Below, in pieces: positions 16,662 to 26,357 of a stretch of DNA of 64,000 bases. Position 1 is the stretch's first letter. Each line of letters opens with the position of its first letter. Below the pieces are notes generated by a model that made no database searches, was not told the origin of the DNA, and saw only the letters and a list, made by a program, of their open reading frames with translations. Both the position numbers and the translations under genes were made by a program. Origin of the DNA: Bradyrhizobium sp. CB1015. Lineage in GTDB: Bacteria; Pseudomonadota; Alphaproteobacteria; Rhizobiales; Xanthobacteraceae. The stretch spans positions 3,100,001 to 3,164,000 of the forward strand of contig NZ_CP104174.1 in NCBI RefSeq assembly GCF_025200925.1, written 5' to 3'.

Positions 16662-17765
16662 ATGCAGACTCTGCTCAGGGAAATCCGGAATACCCCTTTG
16701 CTCTGGATGCTGGCCTTCGTGCCCATCGTGCTGGTGGCCGAGGCGGTGGCGCCGCATTTCCACACGCTGCTGTTCGTGCTGTCGGTGCTGGCCATCGTGC
16801 CGCTGGCGGCGCTGCTCAGCCATGCCACCGAGGCGGTCGCCGCGAAGACCGGCGATGCCGTGGGCGGATTGCTCAATGCAACGCTCGGCAACCTGACCGA
16901 GTTGATCATCGCCATCGCAGCGCTGCGCGCAGGCCAGTACATGCTGGTGAAGGCCTCGATCGCGGGCGCGATCGTCACCAACGCGGTGTTCATGCTGGGC
17001 GCCTGCCTGCTGCTCGGCGGTCTGCGCTACCATGTGCAGGAGTATAACCGCGCCGGCGCGCGGCTCTCGTCCGGCCTGTTGCTGATGGCAACCGTCGCCC
17101 TGCTTGCGCCGTCGGCAGTCGCCGATCTCGAGCACCTGCCGCAAGGCGGGGGCATCCTGAACAAGCTCAGCCTGGGCATTTCGGTGCTGCTCATCCTCGC
17201 TTACGGGCTCGGCTTGTTGTTCTCGCTGCGAACGCACAAGGAATTGTTCGCAAGCGCCGATCACGGCGACGACGACAAGGAGGCGCACTGGCCGATCGGA
17301 ATAGCCGTCGGCACGCTGCTGGTCGTCACCGTGCTGGTCGCGCTGGTCAGCGAGATCTTCGTGGAATCGGTACAGAAGGCGGCGGAAACCTTCGGAATGA
17401 GCCCGGCCTTCGTCGGCTTCATCGTCGTCTCGCTAGTCGGCGCCGCGGCCGAATTTGCGGTGGCCTTTGCCGCGGCGCGCAAGGACCGGCTCGACATGGC
17501 CGTCAGCATCGCGCTCGGCAGCGCCTCGCAGATCGCGCTGTTCGTCGCACCCGCATTGGTGCTGCTCAGCTACGTCGTCGGGCCGAAGCCGATGGACCTG
17601 CAGTTCTGGCCGGGGGCCGTCACCATGGTGATGATCGCGACGGTGACCTCGGCCTTCATCACGGCCAGCGGGCGCTCGGCCTGGTTCGTCGGCGCCCTGA
17701 TGATCTTCATCTATGCGGTGTTCGCGATGACGCTGTATGTCGTCCCGCCGGCGGGCCAGGGATGA
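16662..17765 (+). CDS. Calcium/proton (cation) antiporter, CaxA/ChaA family
   Basis: A 367-aa inner-membrane protein. GGAAGGA lies 8 bases before ATG 16662, which fixes the start. About eleven hydrophobic segments form two inverted halves. The diagnostic alpha-repeats are GNLTELIIAIAALRAGQ in the first half and GAAAEFAVAFAAARKDRLDMAVSIALGSASQI in the second, each with the acidic residue that binds Ca2+. It exports Ca2+ (or Na+/K+ in ChaA-like members) in exchange for protons. A charged loop ADHGDDDKE in the middle resembles the acidic motif of CAX proteins. It is a single gene with nothing coupled to it. Confidence 0.88.
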   Translation: MQTLLREIRNTPLLWMLAFVPIVLVAEAVAPHFHTLLFVLSVLAIVPLAALLSHATEAVAAKTGDAVGGLLNATLGNLTELIIAIAALRAGQYMLVKASIAGAIVTNAVFMLGACLLLGGLRYHVQEYNRAGARLSSGLLLMATVALLAPSAVADLEHLPQGGGILNKLSLGISVLLILAYGLGLLFSLRTHKELFASADHGDDDKEAHWPIGIAVGTLLVVTVLVALVSEIFVESVQKAAETFGMSPAFVGFIVVSLVGAAAEFAVAFAAARKDRLDMAVSIALGSASQIALFVAPALVLLSYVVGPKPMDLQFWPGAVTMVMIATVTSAFITASGRSAWFVGALMIFIYAVFAMTLYVVPPAGQG

Positions 17766-18043
17766 GGTGCGCCTTCGCGTCGCAGGTTGAATTGATTGGC
17801 CGGAGAATGGCGGCCGTGGCCAGCCATCCTCCGAGGAGGCGAACTCGTTTCTGCCAGGCCGTGTACAGGAGCATGATGCGATAAAGGATCTGAGGCCGCT
17901 CGGGACATGATTAGCTTCAAGAGGTGCCACGAACCGATCGCGCAGCATGGTCCGCCCGGCGGTTGGTAAGAGGTGTACGCAGCCCACCAGATCTGCGTCG
18001 TCCGAGATGGCCAAGGCTCACGTCCGGACAGGTCGACAGGTCC

Positions 18044-18466
18044 TCAGCTTGCCTCACCCACCTTCCCGCTTGTGGACGAAGAATTCAGCAACCCTTGCGC
18101 CATCTCCAGAGCCTCTGCCTCCGAAGCGGCGACCAGCATCGGATATCCCCAGAATTTCTCGGAGACCATCTGGAAGGTTTTCATGCCGACCCGCTTCGCC
18201 ACCGATGGCTCAACATAGATCAGGGCTTTCACGAATTCACGCAATCGCGGTTTGTGCTTCTTTGACCACAGCGCGAGCCTTCTACGGTCATCTGCATCGT
18301 GCTCGTGCTGGGGGCTCTCGGCGTTCGCCCCTTGCCCTATGATGACGAAGGGCGTGCCACGATCGAGCAAGGCTTCGAACGCGGCGAAGGCCTCGTCAGC
18401 CGTTCCAGAAGGGCCCTGGTCGTAAGTCAGCCTCACAATCGGAAAAGTCGCGGCATTCAACAGCAT
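18044..18466 (-). CDS. Conserved hypothetical protein (140 aa) beside iron-uptake genes
   Basis: Start taken as ATG 18466 (MLLNAATFPIVRLTYDQ); a TTG two codons earlier is possible. It is soluble, alpha/beta in character, with no signal peptide or cysteine. Segments such as AFAAFEALLDRGTPFVIIGQG and DRRRLALWSKKHKPRLREFVKALIYVEPS resemble short STAS-like or SpoIIAA-like proteins, but I cannot name a family. It is divergent from the Sel1/TonB-receptor set and might be co-regulated with it. Confidence 0.6.
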   Translation of the reverse strand: MLLNAATFPIVRLTYDQGPSGTADEAFAAFEALLDRGTPFVIIGQGANAESPQHEHDADDRRRLALWSKKHKPRLREFVKALIYVEPSVAKRVGMKTFQMVSEKFWGYPMLVAASEAEALEMAQGLLNSSSTSGKVGEAS

Positions 18467-18762
18467 TTTCAAACCTACCGGTCAGTTGGCGCAGGACGGT
18501 TCGACCCGCGCGAGCATGGCGGGTGACGATAGTCGAGCTGATCTCTCGGCGCATTCACCAGCAGCGCCAAAGCGTTGCCAAAAACAGACAATCACTGCGA
18601 CGCTGGCTCTGGCTTTGCCGGGGCCCGGTGGCATTTTGGAAGAATTCTTGGCCGTTGGCCGGATTGAGCAATGGTCTGGCGGGATTGCACGATGCAGCGC
18701 CACACCAGGCTGCTGTAGCCATTCCGTCACACCGCGGCATGCCCGAAGCGAAGCGAAGCAAG

Positions 18763-19851
18763 ATGCCAATCCACTCGCGATCCACACCTATTCCCGAGCG
18801 CATGTCTCAGAGAGTTGCAAGTCCCTATGCCTCGGTCGTCGTGCCCCAACAAGTCTTGCAAATTCGGCCCCAGCGTTTGAGCACCGAGCAGTTGCGTGAC
18901 TTGCTCATCCGAAGTCCACACGACGCAACACGATGGATCAAGGCCGCAGCCGAGGCCGATATCAGTCCCGCACAGATCGTGTGGGGTCAGTTGCTCCTCG
19001 ATGGGACGCGCGTAGCGCGGGATCCGGCGGCTGCCTTCGTCTGGTTCAAACGTGCCGCCCAATCCGGCGACTTGGACGGGCGAAATATGGTCGGCCGCTG
19101 CTACGAACAGGGCTGGGGTGTCGAGCCGAACCCGAAACTCGCCACGGAATTTTTCCAATTGGCAGCAGCAGCCGGCCACGTCTGGGCCCAGGTCAATCTG
19201 GCGCAGATGCTGATGCGTGGCGGAGATCCGGCGGATCGGCCGCGGAGTTTTGAGCTCTTTCGGGCAGCAGCCGAAGGCGGCACTTCCAAGGCAAACCTGA
19301 AGGCAATGAATTCTCTCGCCCGATTTCTTGAAGAAGGTTGGGTCGTGCCGGCCAATCCAGGACGTGCCTTGCATTGGTACAGGCGCGCGGCTGTGCTGGG
19401 CGATCACTGGGCCCAGTACAATCTGGCCACGATCCTGCTTGCCGGCGGTGACCTGTCCGCTGCTGATGCTTGGCTGGAACGGGCGGTCGCCGGTAGCGAC
19501 GACGAATTCCGCCGGCGCATTGCGCCGCTGTTGCTGGCGCGCAGCGAACCCGCCTTACGGCGGCATGGCCTCGAAGCACTCAAACGCGTAGCAGCTTCCG
19601 GCCGTGCTGCCGATGTCCGGGCCTATGCCTCCGTGGTCGGCGAAGCTGCAACGATAGGTTCGAAGCGCGAACAAGCCAGGCGACACTCCGAGCAACCTGC
19701 AACCGAAACACCTCCGGCTGCGCCGAGGTACCGGCTGACGTCGATCGGCCGACGTCTCGTTGGCATTCTTGCTTGCCGTTTCGAAGCCATTTCACGCCGC
19801 ATTGCAAGACCATCCAATGCAACATCATCGTACTCAGAGAGGGCTCTGTGA
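18763..19851 (+). CDS. Sel1-repeat (TPR-like) protein of iron-uptake operon
   Basis: About 362 aa from ATG 18763; ATG 18739 and 18802 are equally possible because no strong ribosome site is visible. Five or so Sel1 repeats are recognisable, for example AAAFVWFKRAAQSGDLDGRN, LATEFFQLAAAAGHVWAQVN, SFELFRAAAEGGTSKANLKA and ALHWYRRAAVLGDHWAQYNL. These form solenoid surfaces for protein contacts. The C-terminal 90 residues are basic. The stop overlaps the TonB receptor start (GTGA). Sel1 proteins next to TonB-dependent receptors and PiuC dioxygenases recur in proteobacteria as iron-responsive sets. Confidence 0.75.
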   Translation: MPIHSRSTPIPERMSQRVASPYASVVVPQQVLQIRPQRLSTEQLRDLLIRSPHDATRWIKAAAEADISPAQIVWGQLLLDGTRVARDPAAAFVWFKRAAQSGDLDGRNMVGRCYEQGWGVEPNPKLATEFFQLAAAAGHVWAQVNLAQMLMRGGDPADRPRSFELFRAAAEGGTSKANLKAMNSLARFLEEGWVVPANPGRALHWYRRAAVLGDHWAQYNLATILLAGGDLSAADAWLERAVAGSDDEFRRRIAPLLLARSEPALRRHGLEALKRVAASGRAADVRAYASVVGEAATIGSKREQARRHSEQPATETPPAAPRYRLTSIGRRLVGILACRFEAISRRIARPSNATSSYSERAL

Positions 19852-22237
19852 CCACCATCGAAACCTTGCGACCAGCACTTTCCGGACTCGCGGCGACAGC
19901 GAGCCTTGCAAACGGCTTTCTATTCGTTACCGCCGCCAACGCGGAAGGCCAGAACAATCAACCAACATCGGCGCCTGCGGACAAGGCTACAGCGCTTCCA
20001 CCGGTCGAGGTGGAGGCTCCTGTTACCAAGCGGCGACGAGCGTCGAACGCCGGCTCGAAGCCGGCCTCGAGACTTGTCTCGGCCAGCCATCAGAGCAAAC
20101 CGGCCGAACCGCGTCCGCAGGCTGCGTCCTCGGCCCTTTCGCCGGGGAATTCGCTGCAGCGGAGCACTGGTCTCAGCCGTCTTTCCGATTCTCTACAAAG
20201 CACGCCGCAAACCGTCACTGTCATACCGCGCCTCGTCATCGAGCAGCAGCAGGCAGCCACCATCAATCAGGTGCTCCAATATGTGCCGGGAATCACCGTC
20301 GCGACCGGAGAAGGCGGCGGTGGCATCAACGGAGATCAGTTCCGCATCCGGGGTTTTGACGCTTCTGGCGACGTGTACGTCGATGGCTTACGCGATTTTG
20401 GTTCCTATGTGCGCGATAGTTTTGCAACCGAAAACGTATTGGTGCTGAAGGGACCCTCGTCACAGAGCTTCGGCAATGGCACGACAGGCGGCGTCATTGA
20501 GATCGAGAGCAAGAAAGCCCATCTCGGCGACCAATCAACGTTCGAGGCCTCGGCTGGGACGGGCCCCTACGGACGCGGCATTCTGGACGTCAACAAGCAG
20601 ATCAACGACACGACGGCGCTCAGATTCATCGCCATGGCGAACGGGCAGGATGTTGTCGATCGCGACCATGTCTATTCCCACCGGGGCGGCTTCCTCGGCT
20701 CGCTAGGACTTGGCCTCGGCACCGACCAATCCCTGATCTTCAATTATCTGCATCAGGACAGCGTTCAACGCCCCGATTTCGGCGTTCCGATCGTCAGCGC
20801 GCCGGGCGTCGTCGGGAAGCCCGTGACGGAGTACGGAGTTCCCCGCTCAAACTATTTCGGCCGGGAAAGTGATCGCGACCGCGCGACGGCCGACGTTGCA
20901 ACCGCTCTCTACAAGGGTGAATTCGGCGATTGGCTCACGTTAACCAACGACACGCGTGTCGGTTACTACACACGTGATCTGAAGTTTACGCCCGCGCTCT
21001 GCGCCTCTCCCGGCTTCCCTTTTCCAAGCAGCTGCGCAACGGACGTTCTCGCCGGCAATCTGGCGACGCCCTACACAATCTGGTCCGTCGGCGGGACGAA
21101 GCAGGTCAGTCACGGCGGGGAGAACGTCACGACTGCTACGATGCGTTTCGACACCGGACCGTTTCGGCACAAGCTCGTCGCCGGCTTTGATGTCTATTCT
21201 CAACATGCGACGACCGGCTTCTACCTTCCTTCAGGCCCCGAGCCGGCAGGCACTCTTCTCGATCCCGTGTTTGCGAACTCACCCGGGTTTGCACTGACGG
21301 TGTCGCCCGGCAATCAATTGTCGGCCACGAGCTGGGATATCGGACCCTTTATAAGCGACCGCATATGGTTGACGCCCACGCTGTCGATCCTTGCGGGTGT
21401 TCGATGGGATCACTATCGGGTCGACGGTCAGGTCGGCGCATCTCCGCTCGCGACGACGACTGAGTTCGCCAGCCCAAAAGCATCCCTGATCTTCGAGCCC
21501 ACCACGCATCAGAGTTATTACTTCAGCTATGCGCGTTCATTCACGCCGCCGGGCAACAACATCACTTCGCTGAGTTCATCGCTTGGCCTGTCTCAGGCGC
21601 CAAGCGCTGCAAACCTCCAGCCGGAAGCGGATACGACCTTCGAGGTAGGCGCGAAGTGGGGCCTGTTCGAGGACCGCCTCGGCGTGACGGCAGCATTGTT
21701 CCGCGTCGAGAAGAACAACGCTTCCTATACCGACCAAGCATCGGGAATACAGACGACGACCGACGACAAGGTGCAAGTACAGGGGGTTGAGCTCGGATTG
21801 ACTGGCAAGCTCACGGCGAACTGGGACGTTCAGGCCTCCTATTCCTATATGGACAGCAAGATCATCGCCTCGTCGATCAGCCCGTTCACGCCCGTCTCGG
21901 CCGCAGGCAACCGGGTCCCGTTCGTGTCTCAGCATGGCCTGGCGATCTGGACCACATATGAGCTCACCTGCTGCGAAACGTGCCGGGTCACATGCTTGTC
22001 GGGGGTGGGCTCAATTATCGTTCGGACTATTACCTCAACAACCTCAATTCGATGGTGATCCCGGCGGCGACCACAATCGATGCGATGCTCTCCTACGATC
22101 CCAACGAGCGGCACCATCTTGCGCTCAAGGCTACGAATCTCACGAACAAGCTGACCTACAGCTCGGCTTTCGGAAGCGGCTACGCGACTCCCGTCGCGGG
22201 CCGTAGCTTCACCCTCACCGCAGCAATCAGATTCTGA
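19848..22237 (+). pseudogene. TonB-dependent siderophore receptor, interrupted by a late frameshift
   Basis: GTG 19848 overlaps the Sel1 stop and has GAGAGGG before it; the leader ends near NAEGQ. The plug is intact: a TPQTVTVIPRLVIEQQQAATINQVLQYVPGITVA block, then DQFRIRGFDASGDVYVDGLRDFG and KGPSSQSFGNGTTGGVIEIESK. The barrel continues to WTTYELT near 21966. There the frame breaks and runs to an early stop at 22058, whereas the true C-terminus (GHMLVGGGLNYRSDYYLNN .. ATNLTNKLTYSS .. LTAAIRF) continues in the -1 frame to 22237. One lost base, or a sequencing error, explains it. Without the last strands and terminal Phe the receptor should fail to assemble. If intact it would import a ferric siderophore (FiuA/PiuA type). 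Confidence 0.85.
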
Positions 22238-22243
22238 AAACAC

Positions 22244-22927
22244 ATGCTCATCGAAATCCCAGACCTGCTATCCGCCGAGGAAGTCAAGTCCATACGCAGC
22301 ATCATTGAAGCCGCCGACTGGGTTGATGGACGGGCAACTGCGGGTGAGCTGGCATCGCTCGCCAAACGCAATGTTCAACTCCCTGAAGAGTCGCCTCAGG
22401 CGCGCCAAGCCGGCGACATCATTCTGCGAGCTCTCGGCCGGAATGCACTGTTCAACAGTGCCGCTCTGCCCTTGCGCGTCCTCCCGCCGCTTTTCAATCG
22501 ATACGACACCGGGATGTTCTTCGATGCCCATGTCGATGGCGCAGTGCGATCCGCGCATGGACTCGGCATTCGCATGCGCGCCGACCTGTCTTCAACCCTC
22601 TTCCTCACAGCACCCGATGACTACGACGGTGGCGAACTGATCATCGAAGATAGCTACGGCGTTCACGCCGTAAAGTTGGCGGCCGGCAGCATGGTCCTTT
22701 ATCCAGCGGGGAGCCTGCATCGCGTGAGCGAGATCACCCGAGGTGCGCGCTTGTCATCGTTCTTCTGGACCCAATCGATGATCAGGGACGAGGGGCTTCG
22801 CGCAACGCTCTATGATCTCGACCGTGGCATTGTTGACTTGCGCAAATCCGTGTCCGGCGATGCTCAAGGCATCCTCATGCTTACCGGCGTCTATCACAAT
22901 CTTCTGAGACGATGGGCGGAGCTGTGA
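22244..22927 (+). CDS. piuC: Fe(II)/2-oxoglutarate-dependent PKHD-type hydroxylase (PiuC/YbiX family)
   Basis: A 227-aa cytosolic dioxygenase. The iron ligands are visible as H-x-D in FFDAHVDGA and a distal His in AGSLHRVSEI, and the 2-oxoglutarate Arg in RGARLSSFFW. Length and the N-terminal IPDLLSAEEVKSIRSIIEAADWVDGR are typical of PiuC. ATG 22244 follows the receptor's true end by 6 bases. Family members are iron-repressed and lie next to TonB receptors; the substrate is unknown. The next gene may overlap its 3' end. Confidence 0.9.
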   Translation: MLIEIPDLLSAEEVKSIRSIIEAADWVDGRATAGELASLAKRNVQLPEESPQARQAGDIILRALGRNALFNSAALPLRVLPPLFNRYDTGMFFDAHVDGAVRSAHGLGIRMRADLSSTLFLTAPDDYDGGELIIEDSYGVHAVKLAAGSMVLYPAGSLHRVSEITRGARLSSFFWTQSMIRDEGLRATLYDLDRGIVDLRKSVSGDAQGILMLTGVYHNLLRRWAEL

Positions 22928-22998
22928 GGGCGGCTCTGACGCTTTCAAACGACTTGGTTCTACAGTCCAATACGTCCACTTCAAACTGGGTTATCGCA

Positions 22999-23466
22999 AT
23001 GACTGATGTGACAGCTGAACTCGCCGCTCAACTTGCCCGGCAAAAGGTGGCGTTGCTGTGGTCGCTCTGTGGGCTCGGAAACACGATCTACGCAGCCATC
23101 CAGATCCTCACATTCGTGAACCACCAAATCGATAGCTCCGGTACGGCGTCGACGGCATTCGATGCGATGGCCCTCTGGTACTTCGGCGTCGCATGTTCGC
23201 TATGGATCGTGCCCGCTCTGTTTCCTCTTGTCACGTGGGGTCGCGCTGTCATTGTGGGCTCGTCGTTCCTGGGTAGCTTTCTGGTCGTCACCAGCGTTGC
23301 AGGCGGCGTTTTCGACGGGGTGCGTGATGGCCTGCATATAGCAGCGACAGCTGTTCTGGCCGTAGCCCTGCCTGGCGCTTGTGCAATTAGCGCATCCTGG
23401 CGACTTTTGCGAGCTACGGGTGCTGCTGCCCATCTCGCCAATGGATCAACACTTAAAGGGCTCTGA
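22999..23466 (+). CDS. Small integral membrane protein of unknown function
   Basis: About 155 aa from ATG 22999 (MTDVTAELAAQLARQKVALLWS); an ATG at 22912 within piuC would add 29 unlikely residues. Four hydrophobic segments are apparent: VALLWSLCGLGNTIYAAIQIL, ALWYFGVACSLWIVPALFPL, AVIVGSSFLGSFLVVTSVAGG and IAATAVLAVALPGACAISA. No catalytic or metal-binding motif is seen. Position suggests a link to iron uptake, for instance as a helper of the receptor system, but this is inference. Confidence 0.6.
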   Translation: MTDVTAELAAQLARQKVALLWSLCGLGNTIYAAIQILTFVNHQIDSSGTASTAFDAMALWYFGVACSLWIVPALFPLVTWGRAVIVGSSFLGSFLVVTSVAGGVFDGVRDGLHIAATAVLAVALPGACAISASWRLLRATGAAAHLANGSTLKGL

Positions 23467-23603
23467 AGCGAGTTGCCGCTGCTGGCCTAGATTAGTTCGA
23501 AGGCGACGCAGTTGCGGGTGGCCGCTCTTCTGTCCATTTGCGATAATGTCTCTGAACGGTTTGATGGCTAGTCGCCGACACAAGACTTCCGAAAGGCGGC
23601 GAA

Positions 23604-24407
23604 ATGCTGTCCCCCTCTCCTGGTGCCGACATAGACAACGTGCCCCGCACAGTTACGCTGCGAAGCGGGATGCTATCGAATGAGTGGACCTATGCGCGGC
23701 ACCAGCATCGCAAGGCTCAGTTGCTGTACTCGCAACGGGGTATTCTCTGTTGCGAGTCGGCCAATACCGTTTGGCTCATACCGCCCGGATGCGCGTTGTG
23801 GATCCCCGCTCAACTGGCGCACTCGGCTCGGGGCGATGGCCTCGTGGAGTGCCACTGCCTGTATATCGAACCGAACTCCGCCAAGAGCTTCCCGACGACG
23901 TGTTGCACCATCTCGATATCACCCCTGGTCCGGGAGTTGATCCTGAAGCTGGCTCAACTTCCGGAATGCTATCCGCTGGGAGGTCGCGAGGATCGGCTGG
24001 TGATGACCTTGATGGACGAGCTGTCGGATGCACCAATCAGTAAGCTGAACTTGCCGATGCCACGAGAGGCGCGCCTTCGGCGTCTCGCGGAGATGCTGAT
24101 AGCCGATCCAAGCGCGAAGACCTCGTTCGCGAACTGGGCAGGTACGCTTGGTGTGAGCGAGCGCACCTTAAGCCGCCTGCTTGTCCAGGAAATAGGGATG
24201 AGTTTCGGACGTTGGCGACACCAGCTTCATGTTATCCTGGCATTGCAAAGAATGGCGAGCGGCGAAAGCGTCAAGACAGTCGCCCTGGAACTCGGATACG
24301 AGAACGCAAGCAGTTTCGTCAACATGTTCAGAAAGACTGTGGGCAAACCTCCGGTTCGGTATCTGACCGAACATCGCACAATTGCCGTGAGCGGGCGACC
24401 CGTGTAG
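23604..24407 (+). CDS. AraC-family transcriptional regulator
   Basis: A 267-aa regulator with an N-terminal cupin domain (WTYARHQHRKAQLLYSQRGILC, IPPGCALWIPAQLAHSARG) and a C-terminal double helix-turn-helix. The second half contains SFANWAGTLGVSERTLSRLLVQEIGMSFGRWRHQ and SVKTVALELGYENASSFVNMFRKTVGKPP, the AraC signature. GAAAGGCGG lies upstream of ATG 23604. It stands 137 bases after the membrane protein on the same strand, ending the iron-uptake set. It could be the set's activator, responding to the cognate siderophore, but no binding sites are recognised. Confidence 0.88.
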   Translation: MLSPSPGADIDNVPRTVTLRSGMLSNEWTYARHQHRKAQLLYSQRGILCCESANTVWLIPPGCALWIPAQLAHSARGDGLVECHCLYIEPNSAKSFPTTCCTISISPLVRELILKLAQLPECYPLGGREDRLVMTLMDELSDAPISKLNLPMPREARLRRLAEMLIADPSAKTSFANWAGTLGVSERTLSRLLVQEIGMSFGRWRHQLHVILALQRMASGESVKTVALELGYENASSFVNMFRKTVGKPPVRYLTEHRTIAVSGRPV

Positions 24408-24628
24408 CTCCGAGAGCCCCCGGTCGTGCCAGTCCAGGCCATACACTTGGCGGTTGCGACGGGTGCGTCCATGCTGTCGATGTGTGGGTCAAAGGCGGTC
24501 CACCTTCCGACGCGAACGGTAGGGCGTCGCGACGTGCTGCGACGGGCTCGTGGGAAACGACCTTGCCTTTGTCCAACTCGCATCTATCCGGCCATGGCTG
24601 GCCGCGCGTTATGAGTCCAAGCTCTAAC

Positions 24629-24730
24629 TAAAGCGCGATGCGATTAGGATGAATCGTCATCGCGCTTTAGGTTATCGTTTGAGCATGATCTTTTCGGAAA
24701 ACCGTTGCACACTTTCCGGATCATGCTCTA
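24629..24730. repeat. Dispersed palindromic repeat, family A (full copy)
   Basis: Nearly identical over its length to 2106-2208: a TAAAGCGCGATGCG..CATCGCGCTTTA hairpin followed by the AGCATGATC..GATCATGCT hairpin. Its last three bases, CTA on the plus strand, are the TAG stop codon of the minus-strand gene ending at 24728, so the element joined or shaped that gene's 3' end. Confidence 0.88.
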
Positions 24731-25180
24731 ATAGGCCCAGTAGGTTCCGGAAGGCGGGCAATAGTCGCCGCTATAGCCATAGCCGTAGTTGCCGCCATAA
24801 CCGTAATACGATGCAGGCGGATAGCCGTAGGCGGGATAACTGCCATAGTAGCCGCCATAGCTTCCATAATAGGCGCTTCGCGCGATCGCGCCGCCGACGG
24901 CGGCGCCGGCCAAGCCATAACCAAGGCCGCGATAACCGTAGCCACGATAGCCCCAGCCTCCACGATAACCGTAACCGCCGCGGTAACCCCAGCCGACGCC
25001 GCGATAGCCGTAGCCGCCACGCCAGCCGCCGACCCAGCGCACTTCCGTCGTGGACTGATCGACAATCGACTTCATCGTCGAAAGATGCGTCGGGAGCGGC
25101 CCGGCCTGGGCGCCCGTGCCGAGCAGCAGGGCGCTCGCAGCTGCGAGAACGAGGGTGCGCAGGGAATTCGAGGAGGTCAT
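24728..25180 (-). CDS. Secreted Gly/Tyr-rich low-complexity protein
   Basis: A 150-aa protein from ATG 25180, preceded by GGAGA. Residues 1-26 are a Sec signal (LVLAAASALLLGTGAQA). After a short conserved stretch (STMKSIVDQSTTEVRWVGGWRGG) the rest is Gly, Tyr, Trp and Arg in repeating GYGYRG, GGWGYRG and SYYGSYGG units. A short Ala-rich hydrophobic break (GLAGAAVGGAIA) resembles glycine-zipper segments. The composition suits a surface or cell-wall-associated structural protein, but the role is unknown. A perfect FixK/FNR box lies about 82 bases upstream, so expression under low oxygen is likely. Confidence 0.8.
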   Translation of the reverse strand: MTSSNSLRTLVLAAASALLLGTGAQAGPLPTHLSTMKSIVDQSTTEVRWVGGWRGGYGYRGVGWGYRGGYGYRGGWGYRGYGYRGLGYGLAGAAVGGAIARSAYYGSYGGYYGSYPAYGYPPASYYGYGGNYGYGYSGDYCPPSGTYWAY

Positions 25181-25261
25181 GATCGATCATCTCCTTGGCT
25201 ATGGGCGGCGCGTTCTGCGCGGTCATCGGGCCCATTCCGTTGTGACGCTGCCGTGGCGGCC

Positions 25262-25275
25262 TTGATCTGGATCAA
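25262..25275 (-). promoter_or_regulatory. FixK/FNR box upstream of the Gly/Tyr-rich secreted protein
   Basis: TTGATCTGGATCAA is a perfect TTGA-N6-TCAA palindrome. It lies about 82 bases from the ATG at 25180, a spacing compatible with a class II activator site near -40 and a short leader. Read toward the gene it is TTGATCCAGATCAA, identical to the box at 30248-30261. The gene on the other side ends here, so only the minus-strand secreted protein can be its target. Confidence 0.7.
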
Positions 25276-25334
25276 GCAGTGCACTTTGAAGAGGCTGCAC
25301 GCGCGATCGAGGCGGGGGCGATGCTCCGCGAGGC

Positions 25335-26357
25335 TTAACGCGGTCGGGCTTCAATCACATTGTGCGTGCTTGCCGGAAAGACGCGCGTCAATTCGAAGCC
25401 CGACTTGCCAAGAAGATCTGAAAATTCCTCGTGCGTTCGCTCTCGTCCTCCCGGCGAGACAAGCATATTCAGATCGCTGAATTTGGTGCCCGGCATTTCA
25501 TTCGGGGGGCCGACGATCCTTTCAATGAGAAGCAGTGTTGCGGCTTGCCCAGCCGCGCGCCGGCATACTTTCAGGATGGCGATGGCTTCATCGTCCTTCC
25601 AATCGTGAATGACCGCTCGCATCAGATAAGCATCGGCGCCTTCGGGGACCGCTTCGAAGAAGCCTCCACCCACGATATCGCATCGCTCGATGACGCTGCC
25701 TTCCGCCAATACGGCCCTTGCTTCCGCCACGACCTCGGGCTGATCGAAGAGCGTGCCGCGAATAAGGGGATGAGCGCGCAGAATCGCGGCCAGCATCAAG
25801 CCGTGTCCGCCGCCCACGTCCACGATGTGGCGAAACGGAGAGAAATCGTAGGCGCGGATCACTGCCTCTGCACCGGCGATTGAAAATTGTGTCATCGCCC
25901 GATTGAACAGGGCGCCGAGTTCGGGGTGCTCGGCACGGAACTGCCAGACGTCCTTGCCGTTCAGGTCTTGAAACGCATTCTCGCCGGTTCGCACGCTATG
26001 CAGCAAGTGACCCCAAGCCTGCCAAACATAGGAGCTTCCGACGAATTCCGCCCACGCTCCGAGCGGCGTCCCGGAACCCGTACGCAAGCATTCACCCATG
26101 GGAGTGAGCATGAACGTTCGGTCTTTCCCTTCCCGGAAAACACCTACTGCAGCGAGCGCCCGCAACAGCCGATAGAGCGAATCAGGATGGCTTCTTGTCA
26201 GTGCCGCGAGTTCGCCGGCCGAACGAGCGCCGTCACCCAAATGGTCGGCTACTCGCAAGACTACTGCGACACGGATTGCCTGCGTGATCTGAAAACCATT
26301 GATCAGGGCCAGCAGATCGAGCCGAGGGTCGAGGGTCACTTGACGGACCTCGGTCAC
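25335..26357 (-). CDS. SAM-dependent O-methyltransferase (plant COMT / acetylserotonin type)
   Basis: A 340-aa enzyme from GTG 26357, which overlaps the stop of the upstream gene (GTGA). The N-terminal dimerisation and winged-helix part (GFQITQAIRVAVVLRVADHLGDGARSAGELAAL .. SLYRLLRALAAVGVFREG) is followed by the SAM-binding motif IVDVGGGHGLMLAAIL, the FDQPEVV strand, MRAVIHDWKDDEAIAIL with the catalytic His, and ERTHEEFSDLLGKSGFELTRV near the end. It methylates a hydroxyl on a small aromatic or polyketide-like substrate that cannot be predicted. Coupling to a TctC-type binding protein is curious. Confidence 0.85.
   Translation of the reverse strand: MTEVRQVTLDPRLDLLALINGFQITQAIRVAVVLRVADHLGDGARSAGELAALTRSHPDSLYRLLRALAAVGVFREGKDRTFMLTPMGECLRTGSGTPLGAWAEFVGSSYVWQAWGHLLHSVRTGENAFQDLNGKDVWQFRAEHPELGALFNRAMTQFSIAGAEAVIRAYDFSPFRHIVDVGGGHGLMLAAILRAHPLIRGTLFDQPEVVAEARAVLAEGSVIERCDIVGGGFFEAVPEGADAYLMRAVIHDWKDDEAIAILKVCRRAAGQAATLLLIERIVGPPNEMPGTKFSDLNMLVSPGGRERTHEEFSDLLGKSGFELTRVFPASTHNVIEARPR

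Noticed and set aside
17802..17832. Hairpin GGAGAATGGC / GCCATCCTCC after the antiporter gene
   Set aside because: The stem has a mismatch, a GC-rich loop and no T-run; too weak to call a terminator.
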